Of a DNA stretch of 36,142 bases, positions 22,087-30,976 are shown in pieces. The first letter of the stretch is position 1. Each line of letters opens with the position of its first letter. The stretch comes from Alistipes sp. (lineage in GTDB: Bacteria > Bacteroidota > Bacteroidia > Bacteroidales > Rikenellaceae). Made by a program: the position numbers and the translations under genes. A model generated the notes under the pieces. It made no database searches and was not told the origin of the DNA. It saw only the letters and a list, made by a program, of their open reading frames with translations. The stretch lies in the NCBI GenBank assembly GCA_017451685.1, contig JAFTNV010000013.1, forward strand, positions 1-36,142. Direction: 5' to 3'.

Positions 22087-23094
22087 TTAGAAGATGGCCG
22101 AAACCATGAGGTTTATGCCGTTGTAGTTCTCCTTGATGACCTTGTTCATCGTGTACGAGTAGTTGAGCTGTAGGCGCAAGAACTTCCAAGGCTTGTATAT
22201 GCCACCGATGGTGATGCGGTCCTCGTTCAACGTGTTGAGGTCGTCGTTGATGAACTCGTAGCGGGCAACGACGCTCCAGGGCTTCTCGAAGTGGTAGCCG
22301 GCGAGGGCGTAGAAGGCATTGGTCTTGTTGCCGCCAAAGTTAGCCTGTGCAAACTCGGCGCGTGCAATCCAGTGGCGCACATCGTAGATGGCACCCACCG
22401 ACCAACGGGGAGCCTTCATGTGCTCGACGCCCTTGAAGCTTGTCTCGCTGTACATATATGAGCCCGAGATAGATAGGCCCTTGATAGGCTTAATGATGAT
22501 ACGGCCGATGATGTCCTTGGCGGTGTTGTTATCCTTGCCATTTATGCCCGAGCCGTTGAATACACCCACGTTGTAGTTGATGATGTTGTAGCCCTCGCGC
22601 TCGATGAAGCCACCATAGAGCTGGAGCCCTATGTCGCGACCCGTAGCCGAGATGCCATCAAAAAACTTGTTGTTACGTACGAGGTAGGTTGTGAGGTACG
22701 AGTACTCGATAAACTCGAACTTGGTGGGGCCGTAGAGCTCGTTCTCGAGCGAGAAGGGGAGCTTGTACTGTCCGAGCTGTAGGTTAAGCTCGTTCAGCGG
22801 CTTATAGCGGAAGTAGAGGTCGCAAATCTTGGGGCCATTGGCGAAATCGACTTGTAGGCGGTAGTCGATCTTCTCCTTTGCGGCATTGCCCGAGAGGCTC
22901 ACACGCGCGCGACGTAGATAGAAGGTAGTCTCGGGGTCTGTGCTCTCGTCCCATGAGAAGCCACCCTGAAGGTAGCCCGAAAGCTTAAGGTGCTTATCTG
23001 CAAACTCTTTGATTTTCTCTCCTGTGGTCTGAGCCTCGGCCGATAGTGCGAAGCCCATCATTGCTACGATTAGTAGTAGATGTTTAATCTTCAT
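22087..23094 (-). CDS. OprO/OprP-type porin
   Basis: 335 residues. Signal peptide MKIKHLLLIVAMMGFALSAEA, a short helical stretch (TTGEKIKEFADKHLKLSGY), then a barrel with the family pattern FYLRRARVSLSGNAAKEKIDYRLQVDFA and LQLGQYKLPFSLENE, the hallmark of phosphate-selective porins O and P. It ends in NLMVSAIF with a terminal Phe as for outer-membrane insertion. It probably passes small anions; selectivity cannot be read. It precedes a putative sulfate exporter with a 35-bp gap, which suggests a joint role in anion traffic. A -7 box lies at 23121-23128. Confidence 0.85.
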   Translation of the reverse strand: MKIKHLLLIVAMMGFALSAEAQTTGEKIKEFADKHLKLSGYLQGGFSWDESTDPETTFYLRRARVSLSGNAAKEKIDYRLQVDFANGPKICDLYFRYKPLNELNLQLGQYKLPFSLENELYGPTKFEFIEYSYLTTYLVRNNKFFDGISATGRDIGLQLYGGFIEREGYNIINYNVGVFNGSGINGKDNNTAKDIIGRIIIKPIKGLSISGSYMYSETSFKGVEHMKAPRWSVGAIYDVRHWIARAEFAQANFGGNKTNAFYALAGYHFEKPWSVVARYEFINDDLNTLNEDRITIGGIYKPWKFLRLQLNYSYTMNKVIKENYNGINLMVSAIF

Positions 23095-23120
23095 AGTATT
23101 TCCGTTTATAAATTTCTGTG

Positions 23121-23128
23121 CAAAAGTA
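23121..23128 (-). promoter_or_regulatory. -7 box for porin-exporter pair
   Basis: TACTTTTG on the minus strand, about 27 bases before the porin start. The first box is not recognisable. Confidence 0.45.
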
Positions 23129-23208
23129 CGACAATCTTGTTAAACGGAAGGTGGTATAAATACCTAAAATGACGATATAGCCTTTGTAAAAAGGGGCAAA
23201 ATAGAGGC

Positions 23209-23721
23209 TTAAAAGGCGTGCGTTATCGTGTCAAAGAGTCCTGCCTCGTAGAGGTTAATCACCTCACAGCCAAGTCTTTTGGCGCGACCTACGGTGTAGC
23301 CCGTGCCACTCCTCTTGCTCTGACACCACGCCACAAGCACATCGGCACCCTCGACGAGCATGTCGTTACGACGATAGAAGATGTCGGGCGCGTAGTAGCG
23401 CGAAACATAGCGCGTGATTGTCACCTTGCGTAGTATCTGCTCGTAGCGCATGCGAACCTCGGTGTCGAAGTGTCGCGAAAACTCCGGCCAAGGGATGTGA
23501 GCCTCGAGGATGATGTCGGCGTGGTGCTCCATGAGGGCGATGACAGCCTCGGCAGCATGAATATCGAAGCCCTCGGCCATGCCCACGCGGAAGGTGCGGG
23601 CGCCACGCTCGTAGAGGCGCACGATAATGTCGCGGAGCTGCTCGTCGGCAGCTCCACGATAGGAGCGATGCCCCGTGAAGGCAACTATCTTATTCTCGGT
23701 GTTCAACGTGCTGACGCTCAC
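23209..23721 (-). CDS. SLOG-family (DUF1273/YpsA-like) protein
   Basis: 170 residues from a GTG start at 23721. Cytosolic Rossmann-like protein: strand-loop KIVAFTGHRSYRG, then LYERGARTFRVGMAEGFDIHAAEAV, a loop with PWPEFSRHF, and NDMLVEGADVLVAWCQSKRSGTGYTVGRAKRLGCEVINL. The glycine-rich AEGFD and the SGTGYTV turn correspond to the nucleotide-binding sites of the SLOG superfamily, which includes DprA, LOG and YpsA-like proteins. Members bind nucleotides or nucleotide-derived ligands, and some act in stress or phage defence. Specific function unknown. It follows sdaA by 33 bp on the same strand and is probably on its mRNA, with no clear metabolic link. Confidence 0.75.
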   Translation of the reverse strand: MSVSTLNTENKIVAFTGHRSYRGAADEQLRDIIVRLYERGARTFRVGMAEGFDIHAAEAVIALMEHHADIILEAHIPWPEFSRHFDTEVRMRYEQILRKVTITRYVSRYYAPDIFYRRNDMLVEGADVLVAWCQSKRSGTGYTVGRAKRLGCEVINLYEAGLFDTITHAF

Positions 23722-23754
23722 GTGTTAAGGGTAAGGTATTCGCTACCCTCCCTG

Positions 23755-24951
23755 TTAGAAGAAATCTTTAGCTAAGCCGCCTTCGCCCGTCTCCTTATAT
23801 ATTGAAGGTAGGTCGTGGCCCGTCTGCTTCATCACCTCGACCACGCGGTCGAACGACACGCGGTGGTGACCATCGGTATACATCGAGTATAGGTTGGCAT
23901 CGAGGGCGCGCGCTGCGGCATAGGCGTTACGCTCGATGCAGGGAATCTGCACAAGACCACACACGGGGTCGCATGTCATGCCGAGGTGGTGCTCAAGACC
24001 CATCTCCGCGGCATACTCTATCTGTGCGGGTGTGCCTCCAAAGAGCTGATTAGCAGCGGCGGCGGCCATAGCGCATGCTACGCCCACCTCGCCCTGGCAT
24101 CCTACCTCAGCACCCGATATTGAGGCGTTGTGCTTGACGATATTTCCGATAAGGCCGGCTGTGGCGAGTGCTCGGCAGATGCGCTGCTCGGAGAACTCGC
24201 GCGTCTTCCATAGGTGGTACAATACGGCGGGCATCACTCCCGACGAACCGCACGTTGGTGCCGTTACGATGCGGCCACCCGAGGCATTCTCCTCGCTCAC
24301 GGCAAGAGCGTACGAGAAGATGAGACCTCGCGACTTGAGGCTCTGGCTGTAGCCCGAGGCGCGCACGTTGTAACGCATGGCGCGACGAGGCAGGTTTAGC
24401 GGGCCCGGAATTACGCCATCAGTCTCGATGCCACGCTCCACGGCCTCGCGCATAACGCGCCAGATCTTCGAGAGGAACACCCATATACCCTCATCCTCGT
24501 GCATCTCGACATACTCCCAGAAGGTGCGGCCATTGTCGGTGCACCAGTGTAGGATGTCTACAAGCTTCGTATCGGGGTATATGTCGGCACTCTCCACGGG
24601 CTTCTCGCCCTCCTCGGCCAGCGCGCCACCACCCACGCTATATACCGTCCAGTCGTCTATGACCCTCTCGCCATCGAGGGCCTCGAAGCGCATGCCGTTG
24701 GGGTGGAAGGGCTTAAATATCGAGGGCTCCCATATAAGTTCCACCTCGCCCTGAGGCTTCAGCGTGTCGAGGATGGCAACATCGGTCAAGTGACCCTTGC
24801 CCGTGGCGGCCAGGCTGCCATAGAGCGTTACGCGAAAGGCGTGACAGTCGGGGTTGCGGTGCTGAAATATCTCGGCGGCACGGCGCGGCGCCATGGTATG
24901 GCTGCTCGAGGGGCCTGTGCCTATGCGGTATAACTCACGAATACTCTTCAT
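23755..24951 (-). CDS. sdaA: L-serine ammonia-lyase, iron-sulfur type (single chain)
   Basis: 398 residues joining the beta and alpha parts. It converts L-serine to pyruvate and ammonia using a [4Fe-4S] cluster. The N-terminal GTGPSSSHTMAPRRAAEIF is the standard opening, SLAATGKGHLTDVAI follows. The alpha part has APTCGSSGVMP, AEVGCQGEVGVACAMAAAA, and GMTCDPVCGLVQIPCIERNA, which supply the conserved Cys ligands. It is shorter than the typical fused enzyme (about 450) because the ACT-like linker region is reduced. Start: ATG at 24951, next to a TATATTTG box. It fits amino-acid fermentation together with GdhA and GcvT. Confidence 0.93.
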   Translation of the reverse strand: MKSIRELYRIGTGPSSSHTMAPRRAAEIFQHRNPDCHAFRVTLYGSLAATGKGHLTDVAILDTLKPQGEVELIWEPSIFKPFHPNGMRFEALDGERVIDDWTVYSVGGGALAEEGEKPVESADIYPDTKLVDILHWCTDNGRTFWEYVEMHEDEGIWVFLSKIWRVMREAVERGIETDGVIPGPLNLPRRAMRYNVRASGYSQSLKSRGLIFSYALAVSEENASGGRIVTAPTCGSSGVMPAVLYHLWKTREFSEQRICRALATAGLIGNIVKHNASISGAEVGCQGEVGVACAMAAAAANQLFGGTPAQIEYAAEMGLEHHLGMTCDPVCGLVQIPCIERNAYAAARALDANLYSMYTDGHHRVSFDRVVEVMKQTGHDLPSIYKETGEGGLAKDFF

Positions 24952-24980
24952 AACTCAAGATAGTTTGAAATATTACCTTG

Positions 24981-25009
24981 CAAATATAATGAAATTTTTA
25001 ATAACTTTG
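24981..25009. promoter_or_regulatory. divergent promoter region sdaA / hemW
   Basis: CAAATATA (24981-24988) is TATATTTG for sdaA on the minus strand. TAACTTTG (25002-25009) is the -7 box for hemW on the plus strand, with CTTG at 24977-24980 and 21-base spacing. The two promoters overlap, and only 78 bp separate the genes. Confidence 0.55.
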
Positions 25010-25029
25010 TGGGTGAAGAAAAGATAAAA

Positions 25030-26142
25030 ATGATGGCAACGCTCTACTTCCATATTCCGTTTTGTCGTGGGATATGCACCTACTGCGACTTCTATAAGGT
25101 GGGTGCTGTGGCACTGCTCCCGCGTGTTGTGGAGGTCATGCACCACGAAATGGAGGAGCGCGCCACGATGTTGCACTCTCGCCACATCACGTCAATATAC
25201 TTCGGTGGTGGCACACCCTCGCTACTCTCGGCACGTGATATCGAGGGACTTATCAACCACGCCCGCGAACTCTTCGACTGCACCGCCGTCACGGAGATAA
25301 CACTCGAGGCTAATCCTGACGACCTCACCGCGGAGTATGTCGCAGCGTTAACGAGTACATCCGTCAACCGCCTGAGCCTCGGCATACAATCCTTCGACGA
25401 TAGGGTGCTGAGGTTTATGAACCGTCGCCATACGGCTGCGGAGGCCGAGGATGCCGTGCGACGGCTACGTGCTGCGGGCTATGATAATATCTCGATAGAT
25501 GTCATCTTTGGCGTTGCGGGCTTTGGCGATACGCTCACAGATACGCTGCGCAGGGCTACGGCTCTCGATGTGGAGCATATCTCGGCCTATCACCTCACGG
25601 TCGAGGAGCGCACGAAGTTGGGCTTGTTGGTGCGTAAGGGCGAGTATACGCCTATCGCCGACGAGGAGTCTGAGGCCGAGTACCTCGCTGTACATAAGGC
25701 ATTTACTGCTGCGGGCTACGAGCATTACGAGATATCGAACTTCGCCAAGGCGGGGCGTCGTGCTCAGCATAACTCGGCCTATTGGACGGGTGTCGAGTAT
25801 CTCGGCATAGGCCCTGGGGCGCACTCCTTCATGGGTGAGGAGCGCTGCTGGTGCACGTCGACAGCGAAGCAGTATGCCGAAGGTGAAATGGTGTTTGAGT
25901 CCGAGGCTCTTACCGAGCGCGACCACATGAACGAGTATGTCATGACATCGCTGCGCCGTGCCGAGGGCATCGACCTCGAATATGTCGAGCAGCGCTTCGG
26001 CATCACGGAGCGTAGGCGCATAGAGGTGGCTGCGCGCGAGTGGATAGCCGCGGGCGTAGCGGAGATGAGGGCTTCATCGCTGGCTATCAGGGCGGAACGC
26101 TTTCTCGTGTCGGATGCCGTAATTGAGTCTTTATTCGCATAA
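25030..26142 (+). CDS. hemW: HemW-type radical SAM haem chaperone / coproporphyrinogen oxidase-like
   Basis: About 370 residues. Radical SAM motif C-x3-C-x2-C in FHIPFCRGICTYCDF right at the N terminus, followed by YFGGGTPSLLS, VTEITLEANPDDLT, VNRLSLGIQSFDDRVLRFMNRRH and the C-terminal HemW segment EYLGIGPGAHSFMG. The HemW group binds haem and is distinct from true HemN; the lack of the HemN N-terminal extension supports HemW. I took ATG 25030 (25033 is equally possible); an upstream GTG at 25009 overlaps the -7 box and is excluded. It transfers haem to partner proteins such as cytochromes, or it may remain uncharacterised in Bacteroidota. Confidence 0.88.
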   Translation: MMATLYFHIPFCRGICTYCDFYKVGAVALLPRVVEVMHHEMEERATMLHSRHITSIYFGGGTPSLLSARDIEGLINHARELFDCTAVTEITLEANPDDLTAEYVAALTSTSVNRLSLGIQSFDDRVLRFMNRRHTAAEAEDAVRRLRAAGYDNISIDVIFGVAGFGDTLTDTLRRATALDVEHISAYHLTVEERTKLGLLVRKGEYTPIADEESEAEYLAVHKAFTAAGYEHYEISNFAKAGRRAQHNSAYWTGVEYLGIGPGAHSFMGEERCWCTSTAKQYAEGEMVFESEALTERDHMNEYVMTSLRRAEGIDLEYVEQRFGITERRRIEVAAREWIAAGVAEMRASSLAIRAERFLVSDAVIESLFA

Positions 26143-26161
26143 ATATTTTGTTTATTCGAAA

Positions 26162-26169
26162 TATTTTTG
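26162..26169 (+). promoter_or_regulatory. possible -7 box for the glucan operon
   Basis: TATTTTTG, a match to TAnnTTTG, about 130 bases before the first ATG. No TTTG at the right spacing, and the long leader has no recognised structure, so the call is weak. Confidence 0.35.
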
Positions 26170-26302
26170 TACTTTTACTTGCCAAAAGTAGATAAACTCC
26201 CCTCGGCACCGTGTGAATGTGTGGTATAAGTCTGATTTACAGCACATTGCGGTGTTGGGTTGTTGTATATAGGAACGAAACTAAATAAATATAGGTATCA
26301 TT

Positions 26303-28318
26303 ATGTCAGGACTTAAATTCGACAAACGTGAATTGGGCAACTTGGAGTACTCGTTGGATCGCGAGATGCTTGCCACGGATCGTCGTGGCGGTTATATGAG
26401 TACGACCATCGTATGCTGCAATACACGCAAGTATCACGGTTTGATGGTTGCACCCATCGACCAGAGCGACCGCACGTATGTGCTCCTCTCGTCGCTCGAC
26501 GAGACTATCGTGCAGCACGACCAGTCGTTCCACCTCGCCTTGCACCGCTTCGATGGTGTGTATGAGCCGCGCGGTCATAAGTATATCACCGACTTCGAGT
26601 ATACGCCCACGCCGACGATAACATATCGCGTAGGTGGCGTTATCCTCAAGAAGGAGCTGCTGTGGATTCATAAGCGCACGCAGCTTATGATTCGCTACAC
26701 GTTGGTGGATGCTCACTCGGAGACGACCCTCCGTCTGCGCCCCATGCTGGCATTCCGCGATAAGCATGCGCTGTCGAAGGCGAATATGGATGCTGATGGC
26801 AGAGCATACCCCATACCTTACGGTGTTAAGTGCCGCCTATATGATGGCTTCCCGTGGTTGAACATGCAGCTCGATAAGGCCGATGCTGAGTTTATCGCAG
26901 CCCCCGACTGGTACTACAACTTCGAGTATCGCAAGGAGCTTGCACGTGGATACGAGGGTCACGAGGATCTGCTCACGGCGGGATATTTCGAGTTTAAGAT
27001 TAAGAAGGGTGAGAGTGTCATCTTCTCGGCTGCTACCGAGGCGATGGAGTCGCCCGAGGCTATATCTTCGGCATACGAGGCGTCGCTGGCGCGTCGTACG
27101 CATAAGATAGACTTCCTCAGCTGCTTGCGCCACTCGGCACGTCAGTTTGTCATCCGTCGTCCGGAGAATCGCACGGAGGTCATCGCCGGCTATCCGTGGT
27201 TTGGCCCCTTTATGGAGGATACGTTCATGGCGCTCCCGGGCCTCACGCTCACGCAGGGCTACAAGGAGGATTGCATGGATGTTCTCGACACGGCCGTGCG
27301 CGACATGGAGGCGGGAGGTATCCTCGATGGTAGGGTGACACCCCCTGTGGCGGATGCTCCGCTATGGTTCTACTATACGCTCCAGCAGTTGGAGGCTCAC
27401 ATCGGCCGTAAGGCGTTGTGGGAGAAGTATGGCGCAGCGATGAAGGGCATCCTCGAGGCCTATCGTCGTGGCTTTGGCGAGGAGGTGCGCATGCACGACA
27501 ACGCTCTTGTGTGGGCATCGGCTGAGCGCCCCTTGACATGGATGGGAACAATCGTCGACGGCGAGCCTCTCACGCCACGCCGTGGCTACCCCGTGGAGCT
27601 TCAGGCTCTGTGGTATAATGCCGTGGAGTACACGTTGGCAGTGGCTAAGAAGGAGGGCGACAAAGCCTTTGTCGAGGCGTGGAAGGATATGCCCAAGCGC
27701 ATAAAGGCTGCCTTCAACGAAAAATTCTGGTTAGAGGAGGAGGGATATGTTGCCGACTACGTCAACTACGACGAGGTAAACAAGTTCATCCGTTGCAATA
27801 TGGCCGTTGTCTGCGGCTTGGACTATAAGCTCGTTGATGACGAGAAGCTTGTGCGTATCCTTATGACCATACGTGAGCACCTGCTCACGCCCCGTGGTCT
27901 GCGCACCCTCTCGCCACGTAACCTGCTCTACAAGTCGAACTACAACGAGGATCAGCGCTCGCAGGATCTCGCCTCGCGTAACGGCTCAGCATGGATATGG
28001 CCCTTGGCACTATATGTTAAGGCGTGCTTCGACCTTAGCGGTGAGAAGTTTGTCGACGAGGCGCGTCATATCCTCGATGCCTTCGACGATGAGCTTCAGA
28101 CAAAGTGCGTAGGCTCGCTCTCGGAACGCTTCGAGGGCGATCCCCCACATGGGCCTCGTGGCTCGGTGTCACACGCCACCTCTGTTGCCGGCGTGCTCCA
28201 CATCGCGGAGCTTATCGAGCGCTATGCCAAGAAGAAGCCCGCGCGTAAGAGCAAGAAGGAGGCTGAGGCGGAGGCTAAGCCCAAGAGAAAGTGTGTACGC
28301 AAGAGTGCGAAGAAGTAA
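26303..28318 (+). CDS. glycogen debranching enzyme (amylo-alpha-1,6-glucosidase, GH133-type)
   Basis: 671 residues, cytosolic. The N-terminal domain (about 1-265) is the GDE_N type: LATDRRGGYMSTTIVCCNTRKYHGLMVAP is the diagnostic block. The C-terminal (alpha/alpha)6 catalytic domain (about 290-645) has GYPWFGPFMEDTFMALPGL with the conserved acidic residues, then WASAERPLTWMG, YPVELQALWYNAVEY, SRNGSAWIWPLALYV and GSVSHATSVAGVLH. It removes alpha-1,6 branch stubs from glycogen-like glucans. The last 30 residues are a Lys-rich tail (KKPARKSKKEAEAEAKPKRK) outside the domain. It leads a three-gene operon with a glycosyltransferase and a GH57 amylase, the usual Bacteroidota glycogen set. Confidence 0.92.
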   Translation: MSGLKFDKRELGNLEYSLDREMLATDRRGGYMSTTIVCCNTRKYHGLMVAPIDQSDRTYVLLSSLDETIVQHDQSFHLALHRFDGVYEPRGHKYITDFEYTPTPTITYRVGGVILKKELLWIHKRTQLMIRYTLVDAHSETTLRLRPMLAFRDKHALSKANMDADGRAYPIPYGVKCRLYDGFPWLNMQLDKADAEFIAAPDWYYNFEYRKELARGYEGHEDLLTAGYFEFKIKKGESVIFSAATEAMESPEAISSAYEASLARRTHKIDFLSCLRHSARQFVIRRPENRTEVIAGYPWFGPFMEDTFMALPGLTLTQGYKEDCMDVLDTAVRDMEAGGILDGRVTPPVADAPLWFYYTLQQLEAHIGRKALWEKYGAAMKGILEAYRRGFGEEVRMHDNALVWASAERPLTWMGTIVDGEPLTPRRGYPVELQALWYNAVEYTLAVAKKEGDKAFVEAWKDMPKRIKAAFNEKFWLEEEGYVADYVNYDEVNKFIRCNMAVVCGLDYKLVDDEKLVRILMTIREHLLTPRGLRTLSPRNLLYKSNYNEDQRSQDLASRNGSAWIWPLALYVKACFDLSGEKFVDEARHILDAFDDELQTKCVGSLSERFEGDPPHGPRGSVSHATSVAGVLHIAELIERYAKKKPARKSKKEAEAEAKPKRKCVRKSAKK

Positions 28319-28342
28319 AACGTAAAAAAAGATATAACGATT

Positions 28343-29662
28343 ATGAGAGTCTTAATGTTCGGTTGGGAGTTCCCACCCCATATCGCCGGAGGTCTTGGTA
28401 CCGCCTGCTATGGTATGACACAGGGTCTGGCTCGTAACGATGTGGAGGTCATCTTCGTGATGCCCAAGGCGTCGGGCGACGAGGATCAGAGCTTCGTTAA
28501 GGTTGTCAACGCCAGTGACATCGAGGCACACTATTGTGACTCGAGCATCGAGGGCGCAGATGATATTATGCGTAAGATATCGTTCATCCATATCGACTCA
28601 AACATGGTTCCCTACATCTCGCCCGAGGAGTGGGCTACCTACCGTGAGGGCTACGAGCGCACGGGTAAGAAGTTCTGGGAGCGTAAGGGTGATAGTTGGA
28701 CGCAGCGCTACACCTTCTCGGGTAAGTATGGTGCTAACATCATGGAGGAGGTTGCCCGCTATGCTGTTGTTGCTGCCGAGGTTGCGCGACAGCTGGAGGG
28801 TCAGTTCGATGTCATCCATGCGCACGACTGGCTGACATACTTCGCCAGCATCGCTGCTAAGCGTGTGTCGGGCAAGCCACTCGTCGTACACATGCACGCC
28901 ACGTCGTTTGACCGCTCGTCGAGCGACAACATCGACACGCGCGTATACGAGATTGAGCGTGCGGGTATGGCTGCTGCCGATATGGTCATCGCCGTGTCTA
29001 ACCTCACACGTAACATCGTCATCGACAAGTATCACATCGAGCCCGAGAAGGTCGTTGCGGTACATAATGCCGTGCAGTTTGCCGAGAACGACAATCCGCT
29101 GCCTAAGCGTGGCGTGGATGATAAGATTGTCACGTTCCTCGGTCGTATCACCTTCCAGAAGGGCCCCGACTACTTCATCGAGGCGGCAGCGAAGGTGTTG
29201 GCGCGTGTTCCCAATGTGCGCTTCGTCATGGCGGGCTCGGGAGATATGATGAACCACTGCATACGTCGTGTTGCGCAGCTCGGCATTGCCGACCGCTTCC
29301 ACTTCACGGGCTTCCTGAAGGGTGACGATGTGCAGAAGATGTTCCAACTCTCGGATGTATATATCATGCCGTCGGTATCGGAGCCCTTCGGTATCTCGCC
29401 CTTGGAGGCTATGCGCTCGAACGTACCCACGATTATCTCGCACCAGAGTGGCGTTGCCGAGGTGCTGGACTATGCCGTGAAGGTGAACTACTGGGATGTA
29501 GATGCTATGGCAGATGCTATATATGGCCTTATCACCTATCCTGCTCTGGCGAAGATGTTCTCGGAGAAGGGTATGGACGAGGTTAACAACCTCAAGTGGT
29601 TCAATGCTGCGGTGAAGATTAAGGATGTATACCAGCAGGCTATCGATAAATGCAATAAATAA
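28343..29662 (+). CDS. glycogen synthase-like glycosyltransferase (GT4/GT5 fold)
   Basis: 439 residues, GT-B fold. The N-terminal domain begins MRVLMFGWEFPPHIAGGLGTACYG, the Gly-rich loop seen in starch/glycogen synthases, and includes FDVIHAHDWLTYFA. The C-terminal domain has VTFLGRITFQKGPDYFIEAA, FHFTGFLKGDDVQKMF and the catalytic-region PSVSEPFGISPLEAM with the E-x7-E motif. It should add glucose from a nucleotide sugar to alpha-glucan chains. Donor (ADP- or UDP-glucose) cannot be read. It starts 24 bp after the debranching enzyme and ends 12 bp before the GH57 gene. The mixture of GT4 and GT5 features is usual for this Bacteroidota family. Confidence 0.88.
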   Translation: MRVLMFGWEFPPHIAGGLGTACYGMTQGLARNDVEVIFVMPKASGDEDQSFVKVVNASDIEAHYCDSSIEGADDIMRKISFIHIDSNMVPYISPEEWATYREGYERTGKKFWERKGDSWTQRYTFSGKYGANIMEEVARYAVVAAEVARQLEGQFDVIHAHDWLTYFASIAAKRVSGKPLVVHMHATSFDRSSSDNIDTRVYEIERAGMAAADMVIAVSNLTRNIVIDKYHIEPEKVVAVHNAVQFAENDNPLPKRGVDDKIVTFLGRITFQKGPDYFIEAAAKVLARVPNVRFVMAGSGDMMNHCIRRVAQLGIADRFHFTGFLKGDDVQKMFQLSDVYIMPSVSEPFGISPLEAMRSNVPTIISHQSGVAEVLDYAVKVNYWDVDAMADAIYGLITYPALAKMFSEKGMDEVNNLKWFNAAVKIKDVYQQAIDKCNK

Positions 29663-29674
29663 ACGTATAGATAT

Positions 29675-30853
29675 ATGAAGACTGTTTGTTTCTATTTTCA
29701 GGTACACCAGCCCTGGCGCTTGAAGACCTATCGTTTCTTCCAGATGGGCAACGACCACAACTACCTCGACGACTTCACCAACCGCGCTATCATGCAGAAG
29801 GTGGCTCGCGAGTGTTACTTGCCGATGAATGCCCTTCTTTTGAGCCTCATCGAGGAGAATAAGGGTGCTTTCCGCTGCACGTTCTCAATCACGGGCTCGG
29901 CTGTCGAGCAGTTCAAGGCCTACGCCCCCGAGGTGTTGGAGTCGTTCAAGGCTCTCGCGGCTACGGGATGCGTCGAGTTCCTTGGCGAGACATACTCACA
30001 CTCGCTCTCGTCGCTCTACTCGGTCGAGGAGTTTAAGCAGGAGGTTAAGCTACACACGCAGATGCTCAAGGAGGAGTTCGGAGTGAAGCCTACGGCCTTC
30101 CGCAATACGGAGCTTATCTACTCGGACGACATCGCTAAGGCTGTCGAGGATATGGGCTTCAAGACGATGCTTGCCGAGGGTGCTAAGCATATCCTCGGTT
30201 GGAAGTCGCCTAACTTCCTGTATACGGATGCTGTGGATAACAAGCTGCGCCTGTTGTTGCGCAACTATAAGCTCTCGGACGACATAGCCTTCCGCTTCTC
30301 GAATGAGGGATGGCCCGAGTGGCCTCTCACGGCCGATAAGTTTGCCGGCTGGGTTGCGGGCGAGACGGGCGATGTCGTTAACCTCTTCATGGACTACGAG
30401 ACCTTTGGCGAGCACCAGAAGGCATCTACCGGCATCTTCGACTTTATGAAGGCACTGCCCAAGGCTATGCTTGCTACGGGCGAGATAGAGTTCTCTACCG
30501 CGAGCGAGGCATCTAAGAAGTTGCAGCCCGTTGCTGTGCTTCACTGTCCCTATGCTATGTCGTGGGCCGATGAGGAGCGCGATGTTACGGCATGGCTCGG
30601 CAACGACCTCCAGAATGAGGCGTTCAAGAAGCTTTATGCCCTTGCACCGAGGGTTAAGAAGGTGAAGAATAAGGACTTCGAGTATGTTTGGCACTTCATG
30701 CAGAACTCCGACCACTTCTACTATATGGCTACCAAGTGGTTCTCTGATGGCGATGTTCACTCATACTTCAACCCCTATGATTCAGCCTACGAGGCCTTCA
30801 TCAACTATATGAATGTGTTGGCGGACTTCGAAATCGAGCTCAACAAGCTTTAG
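29675..30853 (+). CDS. GH57 family alpha-amylase / glucanotransferase
   Basis: 392 residues. N-terminal CFYFQVHQPWRL with the conserved His-Gln-Pro of GH57. The nucleophile Glu is in AFRNTELIYSDD (Glu146) and the acid/base Asp in LFMDYETFGEHQ (Asp240), at the distances expected. HCPYAMSWADEERDVTAWLGN and DHFYYMATKW are late family motifs. Cytosolic, no signal peptide, so it acts on internal glucan, cleaving or rearranging alpha-1,4 links. It closes the operon and is followed by a terminator. Exact specificity in this family (amylase, branching or 4-alpha-glucanotransferase) cannot be settled by eye. Confidence 0.92.
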   Translation: MKTVCFYFQVHQPWRLKTYRFFQMGNDHNYLDDFTNRAIMQKVARECYLPMNALLLSLIEENKGAFRCTFSITGSAVEQFKAYAPEVLESFKALAATGCVEFLGETYSHSLSSLYSVEEFKQEVKLHTQMLKEEFGVKPTAFRNTELIYSDDIAKAVEDMGFKTMLAEGAKHILGWKSPNFLYTDAVDNKLRLLLRNYKLSDDIAFRFSNEGWPEWPLTADKFAGWVAGETGDVVNLFMDYETFGEHQKASTGIFDFMKALPKAMLATGEIEFSTASEASKKLQPVAVLHCPYAMSWADEERDVTAWLGNDLQNEAFKKLYALAPRVKKVKNKDFEYVWHFMQNSDHFYYMATKWFSDGDVHSYFNPYDSAYEAFINYMNVLADFEIELNKL

Positions 30854-30891
30854 CGTGATAAGGGGCCTACTTCGGCACATCCTAAAAGTTC

Positions 30892-30936
30892 AAATGACCA
30901 CGGGCTGTACGTTTTAGTACTATCCCGTGGTCATTT
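30892..30936. terminator. bidirectional terminator between GH57 and lpdA
   Basis: Perfect 13-bp stem AAATGACCACGGG (30892-30904) with CCCGTGGTCATTT (30924-30936), followed by CTTTT on the plus strand. The loop (CTGTAC...GTACTAT) is nearly the same as in the gdhA terminator at 5472-5512. An outer GTGATA/TATCAC pair (30855-30860, 30965-30970) surrounds it. The genes converge here. Confidence 0.85.
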
Positions 30937-30976
30937 CTTTTACGATGCGTCGCAGTGGCGCCGCTATCACACTAAA

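Noticed and set aside
25009-25029. GTG start for hemW
   Set aside because: It overlaps the -7 box; the ATG at 25030 or 25033 gives the standard N terminus just before the radical SAM motif.
28598-29758. 386-codon open frame antisense to the glycosyltransferase
   Set aside because: No recognisable domain, no promoter; the plus-strand gene has clear GT-B motifs and operon context. High-GC codon bias explains the long shadow.
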